DNA of 23,642 nucleotides from Planctomycetota bacterium. GTDB lineage: Bacteria > Planctomycetota > Phycisphaerae > FEN-1346 > JAACEH01. Shown here piece after piece: positions 1 to 7,813 of the stretch (positions within the stretch are counted from its first letter, which is position 1; every line of letters begins with the position of its first letter). The stretch spans positions 1 to 23,642 of the forward strand of contig JAFGPY010000090.1 of assembly GCA_016935955.1 (NCBI GenBank), written 5' to 3'. Made by a program: the position numbers and the translations under genes. The notes under the pieces were generated by a model. The model was given only the letters and a program-made list of their open reading frames with translations, was not told the DNA's origin and did no database searches.

Positions 1-1
1 G

Positions 2-1078
2 AGCCACCCGGATACGCTCTACGCCATCGCGGCGGGCTACGGGCAACTGTTCCGCAGCGACGACCGCGGCCTCACGTGGCGGACCTATTGCGACACGAGC
101 TGGAGCTTCTCGCGGATGGACTCGCGGCCCACGGCCGTGATCGATCCCGGCGACGAGGATGTGGTCTACACGCTCGACAATCGCGGCGACCTGGCCCGCT
201 TCGACGGCACGACGTGGACGTCGCTCGGTGTGCTCGATGCCGCCGGCGGACCGGGGCCGCAAGGCAACTGCGTCCGTACGGTGGCCATCGATCCGCGGCA
301 CCCCGAGGTCATCTATGCGGCCATGCTGATGCCCGGCGGCCCGATCGTCCTGCGCACGACCGACGCCGGACAGAACTGGCAGGACATCACCTCGAACCTC
401 TCGCGCTCGGGCGGTCCGAGTCTGCAGGTCAACCCCTACACCGGCGACCTGCTGCAGGGCAGCACCTACGGCACGTGGGTCTACCCGCCGCCGTACGCCA
501 GCCCCGACGCGCTCTACTACAAGCTGGCGGACTCGGTCGCGATCGTCCGCTGGGAGAGCGTGGCCGACCACGGACCGGCGGGCGAAGTGGCCGTGACGGT
601 GGACGACGGCGCCACGGAGTGCCGCTTGGCGGGCCTGAGCAAGTTGCGGCTGACGTTCGACGGGCCGCTCGATCCGGCCACGGTGACGGCCGGCGCGGTG
701 ACGCTTGTCGGTGACCAGGGGGGCGACCTGTCGAGCCGCATCGCCTCGCTGGCCCTCGACGACGACTGCATCGAGTTGACCGTGACCTTCGACGCGCCGC
801 TGCCCGACGCCGACACGTACCACGTCGCGGTGGCCGACCAGGTACGGGCACCCGACGGCGACCCGGTGGCCGGCGACCGCGAACTGGTGCTTCACGTGCT
901 GGCCGGTGACGCCGATGGCTCAGGCTCCGTGACGGCGGCCGACGTGCTGGCGGTGCGCAGTGCGGCCGGGCAATCGGCCGCGGCGGATACGGCAGCGCTC
1001 GACGTGGACGGTTCGGGCACGGTAACGCCGGCCGACATGCTGGCCGTGCGCCGACGCCTGGGCGCCGCTCTGCCGTAA
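2..1078 (+). CDS. BNR/Asp-box repeat protein with Ig-like domain and C-terminal type I dockerin (5' partial)
   Basis: The reading frame is open from base 2, so the N-terminus lies outside the window. Two Asp-box motifs typical of BNR/GH74-like beta-propellers are visible: FRSDDRGLTW (about nt 50-80) and LRTTDAGQNW (about nt 350-380). They are preceded by the usual 'HPDTLYA' and 'HPEVIYA' strands. About nt 590-900 reads as an Ig-like domain of the SbsA/Big_5 kind (KLRLTFDGPLDPATVTAGAV). The last 60 residues form a type I dockerin with two calcium loops: DADGSGSVTAAD starting at nt 908 and DVDGSGTVTPAD starting at nt 1001. It is likely a secreted glycan-binding or glycoside-hydrolase-like protein. 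The catalytic identity cannot be decided without the missing part. Dockerins are frequent in Planctomycetota without classical cellulosomes, so the partner is unknown. It converges on the next gene with a 6-nt gap. Confidence 0.85.
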   Translation, partial: SHPDTLYAIAAGYGQLFRSDDRGLTWRTYCDTSWSFSRMDSRPTAVIDPGDEDVVYTLDNRGDLARFDGTTWTSLGVLDAAGGPGPQGNCVRTVAIDPRHPEVIYAAMLMPGGPIVLRTTDAGQNWQDITSNLSRSGGPSLQVNPYTGDLLQGSTYGTWVYPPPYASPDALYYKLADSVAIVRWESVADHGPAGEVAVTVDDGATECRLAGLSKLRLTFDGPLDPATVTAGAVTLVGDQGGDLSSRIASLALDDDCIELTVTFDAPLPDADTYHVAVADQVRAPDGDPVAGDRELVLHVLAGDADGSGSVTAADVLAVRSAAGQSAAADTAALDVDGSGTVTPADMLAVRRRLGAALP

Positions 1079-1084
1079 CCTTCC

Positions 1085-2173
1085 TTAATGTCTCTTCTTC
1101 ATCATGCGGTTGCGAGCGGCATAGACCACCGACAGTCCGATGCCCAGGGCGGTCGCCGGCAGGACGAACCAGATCATGGTGCGGCCGAGTGCGGCCGGGG
1201 CTCCGTTCTGCGACTCGGCGAGTGCGAGGTAGGCCGTGTAAGCTGCATAGTACGCCAGCAGTAGCGCCCCCTCCCATCGCGAAATGCGGCCGCCGGTGAA
1301 GAAGATCGGCAGACACGCCACGGCCACGGCGGTCATGACCGGAATGTCGAGTTTCAGGGCGGCCGGCGCCACGTCGATGTGGCCGCCGAAGGCCGCCGCG
1401 CCGCCAAGCACGGCCAGAATATTAAAGATGTTGCTACCGACGATGTTGCCGACGGCGATGTCGCGTTCGTGACGCAAGGCGGCAATGATCGACGTGGCCA
1501 GCTCCGGCAGCGACGTGCCGGCGGCGACCAGCGTCAGACCGATGACCAGGTCGCTGACGCCGAGCAACCGGGCCAGGTCCGTCGCGCCGCCCACGAGCCA
1601 CCTGGAGCCGAGCACCAGCATGCCCAGGCCCGCCAGCACCAGCACGACCGACAAGGCCAGCCGCGGTCGCGGATGCGGCGACGTGTCGGCGGGCCAGCCG
1701 GCGTCGCTCACGCCGTTGCCGCGCCTGCGCAGGCCCGTGACGATCAGGACGGCGGTGTAGACCACGACGCCGGCCAGTAGGGCGACGCCCTCCCAGCGCT
1801 CGACCGCGCCATTGAGTGCGGCCAACCAGGCCAGGCCCGAGACGGCGATCATGACGGGCACGTCGAAGCGAATGAGTTGCGACGAAACCGCCAAGGGCAC
1901 GATGAGCGCCGACGCGCCGAGGATGACCAGGACGTTGAAGACGTTGCTTCCGACGACGTTGCCCACGGCGATGCCGCCCTGGCCGTCGAGTCCGGCCTTG
2001 AGACTGACGGCGAACTCCGGCGCGCTGGTGCCGAAGGCCACGACCGTCAGGCCGATGACCAGCGGCGGCAGGCCGACGGCGCGGGCCAGTTGCGAAGCCC
2101 CTCGAACCAGCAGTTCCGCGCCGGCGACCAGCAGCACCAGCCCGCCGACAAGGACGATGATGGACAATCCCAT
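1085..2173 (-). CDS. CaCA-family (K+-dependent) Na+/Ca2+ exchanger-like antiporter, YrbG/CaxA type
   Basis: A 362-residue inner-membrane cation antiporter expected to exchange Na+ (possibly with K+) for Ca2+. The duplicated alpha-repeats that define the family are intact. Repeat 1 has GTSAPEF (residues 49-55, key E53) and GNVVGSNVFN (71-80). Repeat 2 has GTSLPEL (219-225, key E223) and GNIVGSNIFN (242-251). Hydrophobic segments fill both halves, with a short polar loop around residues 149-172. I chose the ATG at 2173 because it places the first membrane helix at the N-terminus (MGLSIIVLVGG) and has a GGAG ribosome-binding site about 10 nt upstream. The frame stays open further upstream, but that part is Arg/Pro/Cys-rich and overlaps the preceding gene. 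It lies 61 nt downstream of a co-directional TPR-like gene and is probably cotranscribed with it. Confidence 0.9.
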   Translation of the reverse strand: MGLSIIVLVGGLVLLVAGAELLVRGASQLARAVGLPPLVIGLTVVAFGTSAPEFAVSLKAGLDGQGGIAVGNVVGSNVFNVLVILGASALIVPLAVSSQLIRFDVPVMIAVSGLAWLAALNGAVERWEGVALLAGVVVYTAVLIVTGLRRRGNGVSDAGWPADTSPHPRPRLALSVVLVLAGLGMLVLGSRWLVGGATDLARLLGVSDLVIGLTLVAAGTSLPELATSIIAALRHERDIAVGNIVGSNIFNILAVLGGAAAFGGHIDVAPAALKLDIPVMTAVAVACLPIFFTGGRISRWEGALLLAYYAAYTAYLALAESQNGAPAALGRTMIWFVLPATALGIGLSVVYAARNRMMKKRH

Positions 2174-2234
2174 GTGTATCGTCGCTCCGAAAGAAAGATC
2201 GCAGTCCCGTAAAGCCCGTCCGCCTTCGACGAAG

Positions 2235-2699
2235 CTACACCCGGCCGGGCGGGAAGTCCAGGGGGATCGCTCCCTCCGGGGGCATGCCCATTGCGGCAAG
2301 CAGCCGCCGCAACGGGCGCAGCGACTGCCGCCAACGGGCAATGGTCTCACGAAGTCGGATGGCACCGGGATCATCGCTGTGCCGCAATTCGGTCAGGATG
2401 GCCTCGGTGCCATCGAGGTTGCCGGTCATCAGCAGGGCCGTGGCGAAATTGACCCTGAACATCACCGGGGCGTCCTGTCGCATGATGACGCCGCTGGTGA
2501 GCAGGAGCCTGCGGTAGATGGGGATGGCCAACTGGGGGCGACCGAGGCGCATCAGGCACACGGCTCGCGCGTTGTCGGCCGGCGGCGACTGGTCCTGGCA
2601 ACGATTCAGAACGTCGAGGGCCTTCTGCGGCTGACCCTGGTCGAGGTGCTCGCGAACACGGTCCAGGACCGTGGCGGTGTTGTGGAGGGTAGTAGTCAT
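2235..2699 (-). CDS. Small TPR-like helical-repeat protein
   Basis: A 154-residue soluble protein with no signal peptide. Residues about 10-125 read as successive helical hairpins of TPR type, for example VREHLDQGQPQKALDVLNRC, followed by ARAVCLMRLGRPQLAIPIYRRL and FATALLMTGNLDGTEAIL. These carry the small/large residue spacing (G/A-x-x-P/A) of TPR helices. The tail (about 125-154) is Pro-rich. The ATG at 2699 has a clear AGGAGA ribosome-binding site a few bases upstream. TPR proteins are protein-protein scaffolds and the partner here is unknown. It sits between a small secreted protein gene upstream and the cation exchanger downstream, all on the same strand. No enzymatic motif is visible. 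Confidence 0.8.
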   Translation of the reverse strand: MTTTLHNTATVLDRVREHLDQGQPQKALDVLNRCQDQSPPADNARAVCLMRLGRPQLAIPIYRRLLLTSGVIMRQDAPVMFRVNFATALLMTGNLDGTEAILTELRHSDDPGAIRLRETIARWRQSLRPLRRLLAAMGMPPEGAIPLDFPPGRV

Positions 2700-2860
2700 G
2701 GCGTCTCTCCTGAATGATTAAGCGATCCGGTCCGGCACTCCGGGAAAAGGATAGGCGCTCCGAAGGCGGACCGCGGTCTGACACGGGTTCCCGAAGCGTC
2801 ACCGGCCGCACACGCGGCGGAGCGCCTCGGGTCTGCGCGATAGTCGCGGTAATGGTCGGA

Positions 2861-3217
2861 TTAGAGGGTCAGTCGACAGTGGAGAGAGAAAAGCGAGGAA
2901 TCGATGCCGCCGCACGAGCGCGTCGGATCGATGTCGTGACGGGATTCCCGCAAGACGGGCGGCCGGCCGCCCTGGGGCGCGATCGCGGGGACGCGCACGA
3001 GCTGCCGGCTTCTGGGAGCCAGGATCCGGAGACAGCGGTCGCCGCCGGACAGCAGGGCCGCTTGGCCGTTGCCCGCGTCGTCGGCCGCGTCGTCGCGCAG
3101 CGCGTCGGGCGCGGCAGGGCACGCTGTCGTTCGCTCGGCGTCTTTGCCGATTCGCGATGCAGCCGCCGTCAGAAGCAGCACGATCAGCGCGATGGCGGTT
3201 GTCCAGCGAGCAATCAT
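2861..3217 (-). CDS. Hypothetical small secreted protein
   Basis: A 118-residue frame beginning with a convincing signal-peptide-like N-terminus: MIARW, a hydrophobic stretch (residues about 6-20, TTAIALIVLLLTAAA), then a polar mature region. A GGAG ribosome-binding site lies about 8 nt before the ATG at 3217. The mature part has four cysteines (C33, C62, C102, C114), which could pair in an exported protein. I recognise no family. The second half is less protein-like (Arg/Ser-rich) than the neighbours. Either the gene is poorly conserved, or the true product ends earlier through a frame error. It lies 91 nt downstream of the pseudopilin gene and may be cotranscribed with it. Confidence 0.5.
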   Translation of the reverse strand: MIARWTTAIALIVLLLTAAASRIGKDAERTTACPAAPDALRDDAADDAGNGQAALLSGGDRCLRILAPRSRQLVRVPAIAPQGGRPPVLRESRHDIDPTRSCGGIDSSLFSLHCRLTL

Positions 3218-3308
3218 AGTCCCGCTCCGAGTTCTCAGTCGCTCATTATACCATGGCCAGGGGCCGGCAAGAGGGAAACCGAAACGGCTGCGGGGAGCGC
3301 GCCGGGGA

Positions 3309-3797
3309 TCACGGCATGAGAATGAAGTAGTAGCGTCCGGGGGCCAAGCGGCGAAAGCGGCCTGTCGCCAAATCGCCGTCGTCGAAGCGGCTGTCGACTT
3401 CGGACATGTAGGTGTCGTCCTGGTCCTCTCCCCCGCCGTTGGCGAAGTCGACGCCGAGGGCCGACTTGACGCCGAAGGTGTCCAGCTCGGTGTCCCACGC
3501 GCCGCCAATGGGCGTGGTGCGCTGCCACTTGCGGTGGTCGATGTAGGACTCCCATCCGACGGGCACGACGCCGGCATCGGCCGCAGCCACGTGCTCGCCC
3601 GTGCGGACCCAGTAGACGCGGGCGGCATTGCCGAAGATCTCCACGTCGCTGATGAAGGCAATCTGGCGGGCCTCTTCGCGGCTGTCGCCGAAAAGGGTCA
3701 TGACGATCGCCGCCAGCAGACCGAGGATGACGACGACGATCAGGATTTCGATGATCGTGAAACCGCCGGATGCGGACCCGGCTCGGCGACCCAGCAT
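3309..3797 (-). CDS. Type II secretion system pseudopilin-like protein (prepilin N-methylation motif), PVC type
   Basis: A 162-residue protein with a textbook prepilin leader. A short basic leader ends in G12, followed by F13 and the hydrophobic stretch TIIEILIVVVILGLLAAIV. The conserved Glu (E17) is the fifth residue of the mature protein. A prepilin peptidase would cut after G12 and methylate F13. The globular part contains W-RTTPIGGAWD (about 93-103) and a C-terminal DDGDLATGRFR-Y-F. I associate this signature with pseudopilin-like proteins of Planctomycetes and Verrucomicrobia. An AGGGGG ribosome-binding site precedes the ATG at 3797. No other secretion or pilus gene lies nearby, so it is an orphan. 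It could be a minor pseudopilin of a system encoded elsewhere. Confidence 0.88.
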   Translation of the reverse strand: MLGRRAGSASGGFTIIEILIVVVILGLLAAIVMTLFGDSREEARQIAFISDVEIFGNAARVYWVRTGEHVAAADAGVVPVGWESYIDHRKWQRTTPIGGAWDTELDTFGVKSALGVDFANGGGEDQDDTYMSEVDSRFDDGDLATGRFRRLAPGRYYFILMP

Positions 3798-4266
3798 GCA
3801 CTACCCCCTGACAACGCGCAGACGAACCGGGCAGAGAAGCCGAACCCTCGGCCCGACCTCTCTCCCCGGCCGTTATACACTATGCCGACTATATCGGCCG
3901 AGGCAAGCCGGGGGCATGAGCCGCGGGGCAATGCGACACAACCCATTGGCGAGCAATGTCTTGCGCTTGTCCTCCGGCCTCGTCGGCGGGGCCGCGCGCC
4001 GTGAAGCCCGCGGAATTCTGGTGCAAAAACCGCCGTCGGCCTCCGTCCGTCGAGCCTGCGGCGGCGCCGCGGTCCGACCGTCTCGCATATACCGTGCGGC
4101 TTGACACTTGCGGGATCGGCAACGAGAATGGCGGCCGTAGTGCCGCTGCCCGGGTGATCGTCAGTTCGGTCGCCCGTGACGTCCGGTTCGGTCGCGCTCT
4201 TCGGCGGCGCGACCGATCGCAGCCGGCAGAGGGTTTCCCTGTCGCCGAGAGAACAGAGAGGGTGTG
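3798..4266. other. Divergent intergenic region between pseudopilin and nitrilase-like genes
   Basis: This gap of about 470 nt separates divergent genes and holds no frame that I believe is coding. On the minus strand a possible -10 (TATAAC, 3877-3872) lies upstream of the pseudopilin, without a convincing -35. Next to it is a small inverted repeat, GCCGA-ctata-TCGGC (3884-3898), which might be an operator half-site pair or chance. On the plus strand a good promoter lies at 4101-4129 and is listed separately. The remainder is GC-rich and shows nothing recognisable. Confidence 0.5.
4101..4129 (+). promoter_or_regulatory. Sigma70-type promoter candidate upstream of the nitrilase/GH62 unit
   Basis: A perfect -35 hexamer TTGACA (4101-4106) is followed by a 17-nt spacer and a -10 of GAGAAT (4124-4129; four of six consensus bases). 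Transcription would start near 4136 and leave a leader of about 130 nt before the ATG at 4267. It is the best plus-strand promoter match I found in the gap, and it points at the carbohydrate-related gene group. Confidence 0.6.
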
Positions 4267-5214
4267 ATGAGCAAGCGCAGGAACGGACCGCGACCCGCCG
4301 TGTTGGGGACGTGTACGCTGGGCCCGTGGGCCATGAAGGATCCGGCGGAGCGGCTGACCACGTCGCTTTCGATGATCGACGGTATGGCGCGCGAAGCCGC
4401 AACGCACGACTGGCAACTCGATCTGGCGGTGCTGCCCGAGCACATCACCCAGGGCGGCGACATACCGATCGAGCAGAAGGCCGAGCCGATCGACGGCCGC
4501 ACGGTGACGGCCATGGCCGAGAAGGCGCGGCAGCACAAGTGCAACGTGGCGATCTCGGTGCTGCTGGCCGACGGCGGCACGTTCAGCAACTCGGTGGTCT
4601 TCCTGGATCGCGCGGGCGAGGTGGTGGGTCGCTACGACAAGAACCATCCAGTCCTGCACCTGGACGGGACGTTGGAGTGCGGCGTGTCGCCGGGTCGCGG
4701 GGCGCCGGTGATCGAGTTGGACATCGGCCGCGTGGGCGCCCAGATCTGTTTCGACGTCTTCTATGGCGACGGCTGGCAGGCCCTGGACGACGGCGGAGCG
4801 GAACTGGTCGTGTTGCCGTCGGCCACCTCGGGAGCCGGCGCGATGCGCTCGCACGCCTGGCGGCACGGGTACTACGTCCTGTCGTCGACGTTCCGCGTGC
4901 CGACGATGCTCGTGGACCCGCTGGGCCGCGAGGTCGCGCGGACGGCGGCCGACCGCGACGTGCTGGTGACGCGCGTGGACTTGGACTATCGCGTGCTGCC
5001 GTGGAACTCGCTGCGCGATTTCGGCAAGGCCCTGGGCGAGAAGTACGGCTCGCGCATCTGCCAGAACTGGGACTACGAGCAGGACATGTGCCTGCTGACG
5101 TCGCTGGACGAGTCGCTGCCGGTCGCCGAGCTGATGAAGCGCGAAGGCCTGGAGACGCACCGCGAGCACCTGGCCCGCAACACGGCGTGCCAGCTGGCTG
5201 CCGCCGGTGGCTGA
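4267..5214 (+). CDS. Carbon-nitrogen hydrolase (nitrilase superfamily)
   Basis: A 315-residue cytoplasmic enzyme of the nitrilase/amidase superfamily, which hydrolyses amides, carbamoyl groups or nitriles through a Glu-Lys-Cys triad. All three are visible: E58 in AVLPEH, K125 in RYDKNHPV, and C161 in AQICFDVFYGDG. The order and spacing fit the family, and length is normal. No signal peptide is present. The ATG at 4267 is preferred over an in-frame GTG at 4264 because AGAGGG then has better spacing. Substrate cannot be told from sequence; N-carbamoyl compounds, beta-ureidopropionate-like amides or other amides are all possible. It opens the group that continues with GH62 42 nt downstream, and the promoter at 4101-4129 probably drives it. 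Confidence 0.9.
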   Translation: MSKRRNGPRPAVLGTCTLGPWAMKDPAERLTTSLSMIDGMAREAATHDWQLDLAVLPEHITQGGDIPIEQKAEPIDGRTVTAMAEKARQHKCNVAISVLLADGGTFSNSVVFLDRAGEVVGRYDKNHPVLHLDGTLECGVSPGRGAPVIELDIGRVGAQICFDVFYGDGWQALDDGGAELVVLPSATSGAGAMRSHAWRHGYYVLSSTFRVPTMLVDPLGREVARTAADRDVLVTRVDLDYRVLPWNSLRDFGKALGEKYGSRICQNWDYEQDMCLLTSLDESLPVAELMKREGLETHREHLARNTACQLAAAGG

Positions 5215-5256
5215 GTGTCCGCGGACGGGCGTCGCAGGAACCGGAAAGGTCGAGCG

Positions 5257-6330
5257 ATGAGAGGCGCTGCGCGGATAACGCTGTGGGCCCTGGCGATCGC
5301 GGTCGTCGCCGCGGCGGGACTGTCGGTGGGGGACGATCAGGTGAAGCCCGACGCGCAACCTCCACAAAGCGAAGCCGTGCGACGGCTGCTGGCCGGCGAG
5401 TTCAAGTGGACCACCGGCGCGCCGGTGGTCAGTCGCCATGGCGACGGCGATGGCCAGACGTACTACTCGATCAAGGACCCGAGCATCGTCCGCCACGACG
5501 GCCGCTGGCACCTGTTCTGCACCGTCCGCGGCAAACCGCGCTCGCACCAGGTCGAGTACCTGTCGTTCGCCGACTGGCCCGATGCGGCCAAGGCCGAGCG
5601 GCGATTCCTCGACTCGGCCAGCACCGGCTACTACTGCGCGCCGCAGGTCTTCTACTTCCGTCCGCAGAAGAAGTGGTACATGATCTGCCAGGCCAGCGAC
5701 GAGGCGTGGCAGCCGAAGTACGGCGCCGCCTATGCCACCTGCGGCGACCTCGGCAAGCCGGACTCGTGGAGCAAGCTGAAACCGCTCGGCGCGCGGCCGG
5801 CCGACGGCAAGGCGGGATTGGACTACTGGGTCATCTGCGACGAGCAGCGGGCCTACCTGTTCTTCACGACGCTCGACGGCCGCATGTGGCGCGAGCAGAC
5901 CTCGCTGGAGGCTTTCCCGGGCGGCTGGTCGGAGGCCGAGCTGGCCCTGCGCGGCGACATCTTCGAGGCCTCGCACACCTACAAACTCAAAGGGCTGGCC
6001 AGGTACCTGACCGTTGTGGAGGCCCAGGGCGACGGCGGGCGCCGCTACTACAAGGCCTACCTGGCCGATCGGCTCGACGGGCCGTGGACGCCCGTGGCCG
6101 CAACGCGCGAGAAGTGTTTCGCCGGTGCCGACAACGTGACCCAGGACGAACCGCGCTGGACCGATTCGATCAGTCACGTCGAGTTGATCCGCACAGGCAG
6201 CGACGAACGCCTGGAGGTCGATCCCGAGAACCTGCAGGTGCTGTTCCAAGGCGTCAGCGACAAGGACCGTGGCGGCAAACCCTACGGCGAGATACCATGG
6301 CGCCTGGGATTGCTGCGACCGGTTCGTTAG
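5257..6330 (+). CDS. GH62 alpha-L-arabinofuranosidase, secreted
   Basis: A 357-residue exported enzyme predicted to remove alpha-L-arabinofuranosyl side groups from arabinoxylan or arabinan. It starts with a signal peptide (MRGAARITLWALAIAVVAAAG). The mature part matches the five-bladed GH62 propeller along its full length: FKWTTGAPVVS at the start, APQVFYFRPQKKWYM (about 128-142), YLFFTTLDGRM (200-210), YLTVVEAQGDGGRRYYKAYL, and WTDSISHVEL near the end with VDPENLQVLFQG. The three expected acidic residues are present: D74 in IKDPSIV (general base), D189 in LDYWVICD (pKa modulator) and E237 in IFEASHTYKLKG (general acid). ATG 5257 follows GGAAAGGT at good spacing. An upstream in-frame GTG at 5215 would put charged residues before the signal. 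GH62 is known mainly from fungi and actinomycetes, so its presence in this background is notable. Confidence 0.9.
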   Translation: MRGAARITLWALAIAVVAAAGLSVGDDQVKPDAQPPQSEAVRRLLAGEFKWTTGAPVVSRHGDGDGQTYYSIKDPSIVRHDGRWHLFCTVRGKPRSHQVEYLSFADWPDAAKAERRFLDSASTGYYCAPQVFYFRPQKKWYMICQASDEAWQPKYGAAYATCGDLGKPDSWSKLKPLGARPADGKAGLDYWVICDEQRAYLFFTTLDGRMWREQTSLEAFPGGWSEAELALRGDIFEASHTYKLKGLARYLTVVEAQGDGGRRYYKAYLADRLDGPWTPVAATREKCFAGADNVTQDEPRWTDSISHVELIRTGSDERLEVDPENLQVLFQGVSDKDRGGKPYGEIPWRLGLLRPVR

Positions 6331-6455
6331 TGAGTAGCTCGGTTCGGCCGCAAACAGGACGGATCATCCGGTCGGACACTCGTGCCGCCTCCGTCCATTA
6401 CGTTCCGGCCGCAGGATCTGCGACAACGCGGGGCCAACAGCGCAAGGAGAATGCA

Positions 6456-7742
6456 ATGAAGACAACGATGGTGATGGCGTTGGTGTTGCTTGGGGCTTGG
6501 ACATTTGCGGTGGCGGCGGAAGATAAGCCGGCGCCCGGTGCCGCCGTCGCGGCGGAATCGGCAACTGAGACGGCGACGCCGGCGACGTGGGCGAATTCCC
6601 CGATCGGCCGACCGGACTTCTTCCCGCTCTGCGTCTGGCTGCAGCGGGTCGACAAGATCGCCGCCTACAAGGCTATCGGCATCAACACCTACGTGGCCAC
6701 GTGGCAGGGCCCGAATGAGGAAGAGCTTGCCGCCCTGAAGGCCGGCGGCATGTACTTCGTCAGCGACATGAACGAGGTGGCCCTGAAGCACCTGGACGAT
6801 CCGACGATCATCGCCTGGATTCACGACGACGAGCCGGACAACGCCCGCGAGATGGAGAAATTCTGGAAGAACGACCTGGAGGCCGTCAAGAAGGCCTGGC
6901 CGGACCTGCCCGAGAAAAGCCTGGAGAAGTGGGGCCAGTACGGTCCTCCGATGTCGCCGAAGATGATCCAGGACCGCTACAAGGAGATCAAGGCCAAGGA
7001 CGCCACGCGTCCGGTCTGGGTCGGCTGCGGGCAGGGCGTGGCCTGGGAAGCCTACAAGGGTCGCGGCGTTCGCACCGGTAAGCTCGAGGACTACCCCGAG
7101 TACATCAAGGGCGGCGACATCGTCTCGTTCGACATCTACCCGGTGGTGCACAAGTCGCCGGAGGTCAAAGGCAAACTGGAGTACGTGGCCCGCGGCATCG
7201 ACCGGCTGATGACCTGGACCGAGGGTCGCAAACCGGTCTATAGCGCGATCGAGTGTACGCGCATCGGCAACGCCGAGGTGAAGCCGACGCCCGAGCAGAC
7301 CAAAACCGAGGTCTGGATGGCGATCGTCCACGGAGCCCGCGGCATCCTCTACTTCTGTCACCAGTTCGCCCCGACGCGAATCTCGGCCGGCCTGCTGGCC
7401 GACGAGGAGATGTGCAAGATGGTCGCCGAGGTGAACCGGCAGATCACGCAACTGGCCCCGGTGCTCAACTCGCCGACCGCCAAGGATGCGGCCACGGTGG
7501 CCAGTTCCAATGCCGACGTGCCGATCGACATTCTCGTCAAGCGACAGGGCGACGACGTGTACATTTTCGCCGTGGCCATGCGCGATGCCGCCGCCAAGGG
7601 CACGTTCACGGTGGCGGGCGCGACCGGCGGCAAGGTCGAGGTGCTCGGCGAGAACCGCACGATCGACCTGGCCGACGGCAAATTCGCCGACGAGTTCAAG
7701 GGCTACGATGTGCACCTTTACAAGGTGACGCCGGCGAAGTGA
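6456..7742 (+). CDS. Secreted TIM-barrel glycosidase-like protein (clan GH-A-like)
   Basis: A 428-residue exported protein with a signal peptide (MKTTMVMALVLLGAWTFAVA-A) and a short Ala/Thr/Pro-rich linker. From about residue 48 it reads as a beta/alpha barrel: FFPLCVWLQ, YKAIGINTYVATWQ, GMYFVSDM, then IIAWIHDDEPDN with E126 where clan GH-A enzymes keep the acid/base. Further on come RPVWVGCGQG, IVSFDIYPV, and PVYSAIECTRI with E266 at a likely nucleophile strand. The stretch WMAIVHGARGILYFC resembles the last barrel strand. The last 80 residues form a small beta domain. I cannot name a GH family. The ATG at 6456 has AAGGAG 6 nt upstream. The same frame is open far upstream, but only as a shadow of the two preceding genes. 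A 125-nt gap separates it from GH62. Confidence 0.75.
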   Translation: MKTTMVMALVLLGAWTFAVAAEDKPAPGAAVAAESATETATPATWANSPIGRPDFFPLCVWLQRVDKIAAYKAIGINTYVATWQGPNEEELAALKAGGMYFVSDMNEVALKHLDDPTIIAWIHDDEPDNAREMEKFWKNDLEAVKKAWPDLPEKSLEKWGQYGPPMSPKMIQDRYKEIKAKDATRPVWVGCGQGVAWEAYKGRGVRTGKLEDYPEYIKGGDIVSFDIYPVVHKSPEVKGKLEYVARGIDRLMTWTEGRKPVYSAIECTRIGNAEVKPTPEQTKTEVWMAIVHGARGILYFCHQFAPTRISAGLLADEEMCKMVAEVNRQITQLAPVLNSPTAKDAATVASSNADVPIDILVKRQGDDVYIFAVAMRDAAAKGTFTVAGATGGKVEVLGENRTIDLADGKFADEFKGYDVHLYKVTPAK

Positions 7743-7813
7743 GAACGGCGTGGCGGGAAGGAGGGGTATCGTGGCTTGGCCTCCCGGCTGGACCGCGGCG
7801 CCCCGCGAATGCG

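Noticed and set aside
3889..6249. Minus-strand open frame of 786 codons opposite nitrilase and GH62 genes
   Set aside because: Shadow of two well-supported plus-strand genes; composition is Arg/His/Val-rich without domains.
4176..6455. Open frame continuous with and upstream of the TIM-barrel gene
   Set aside because: It overlaps the nitrilase-like and GH62 genes in another frame and gives Arg-rich nonsense. The signal peptide and AAGGAG site fix the real start at 6456.
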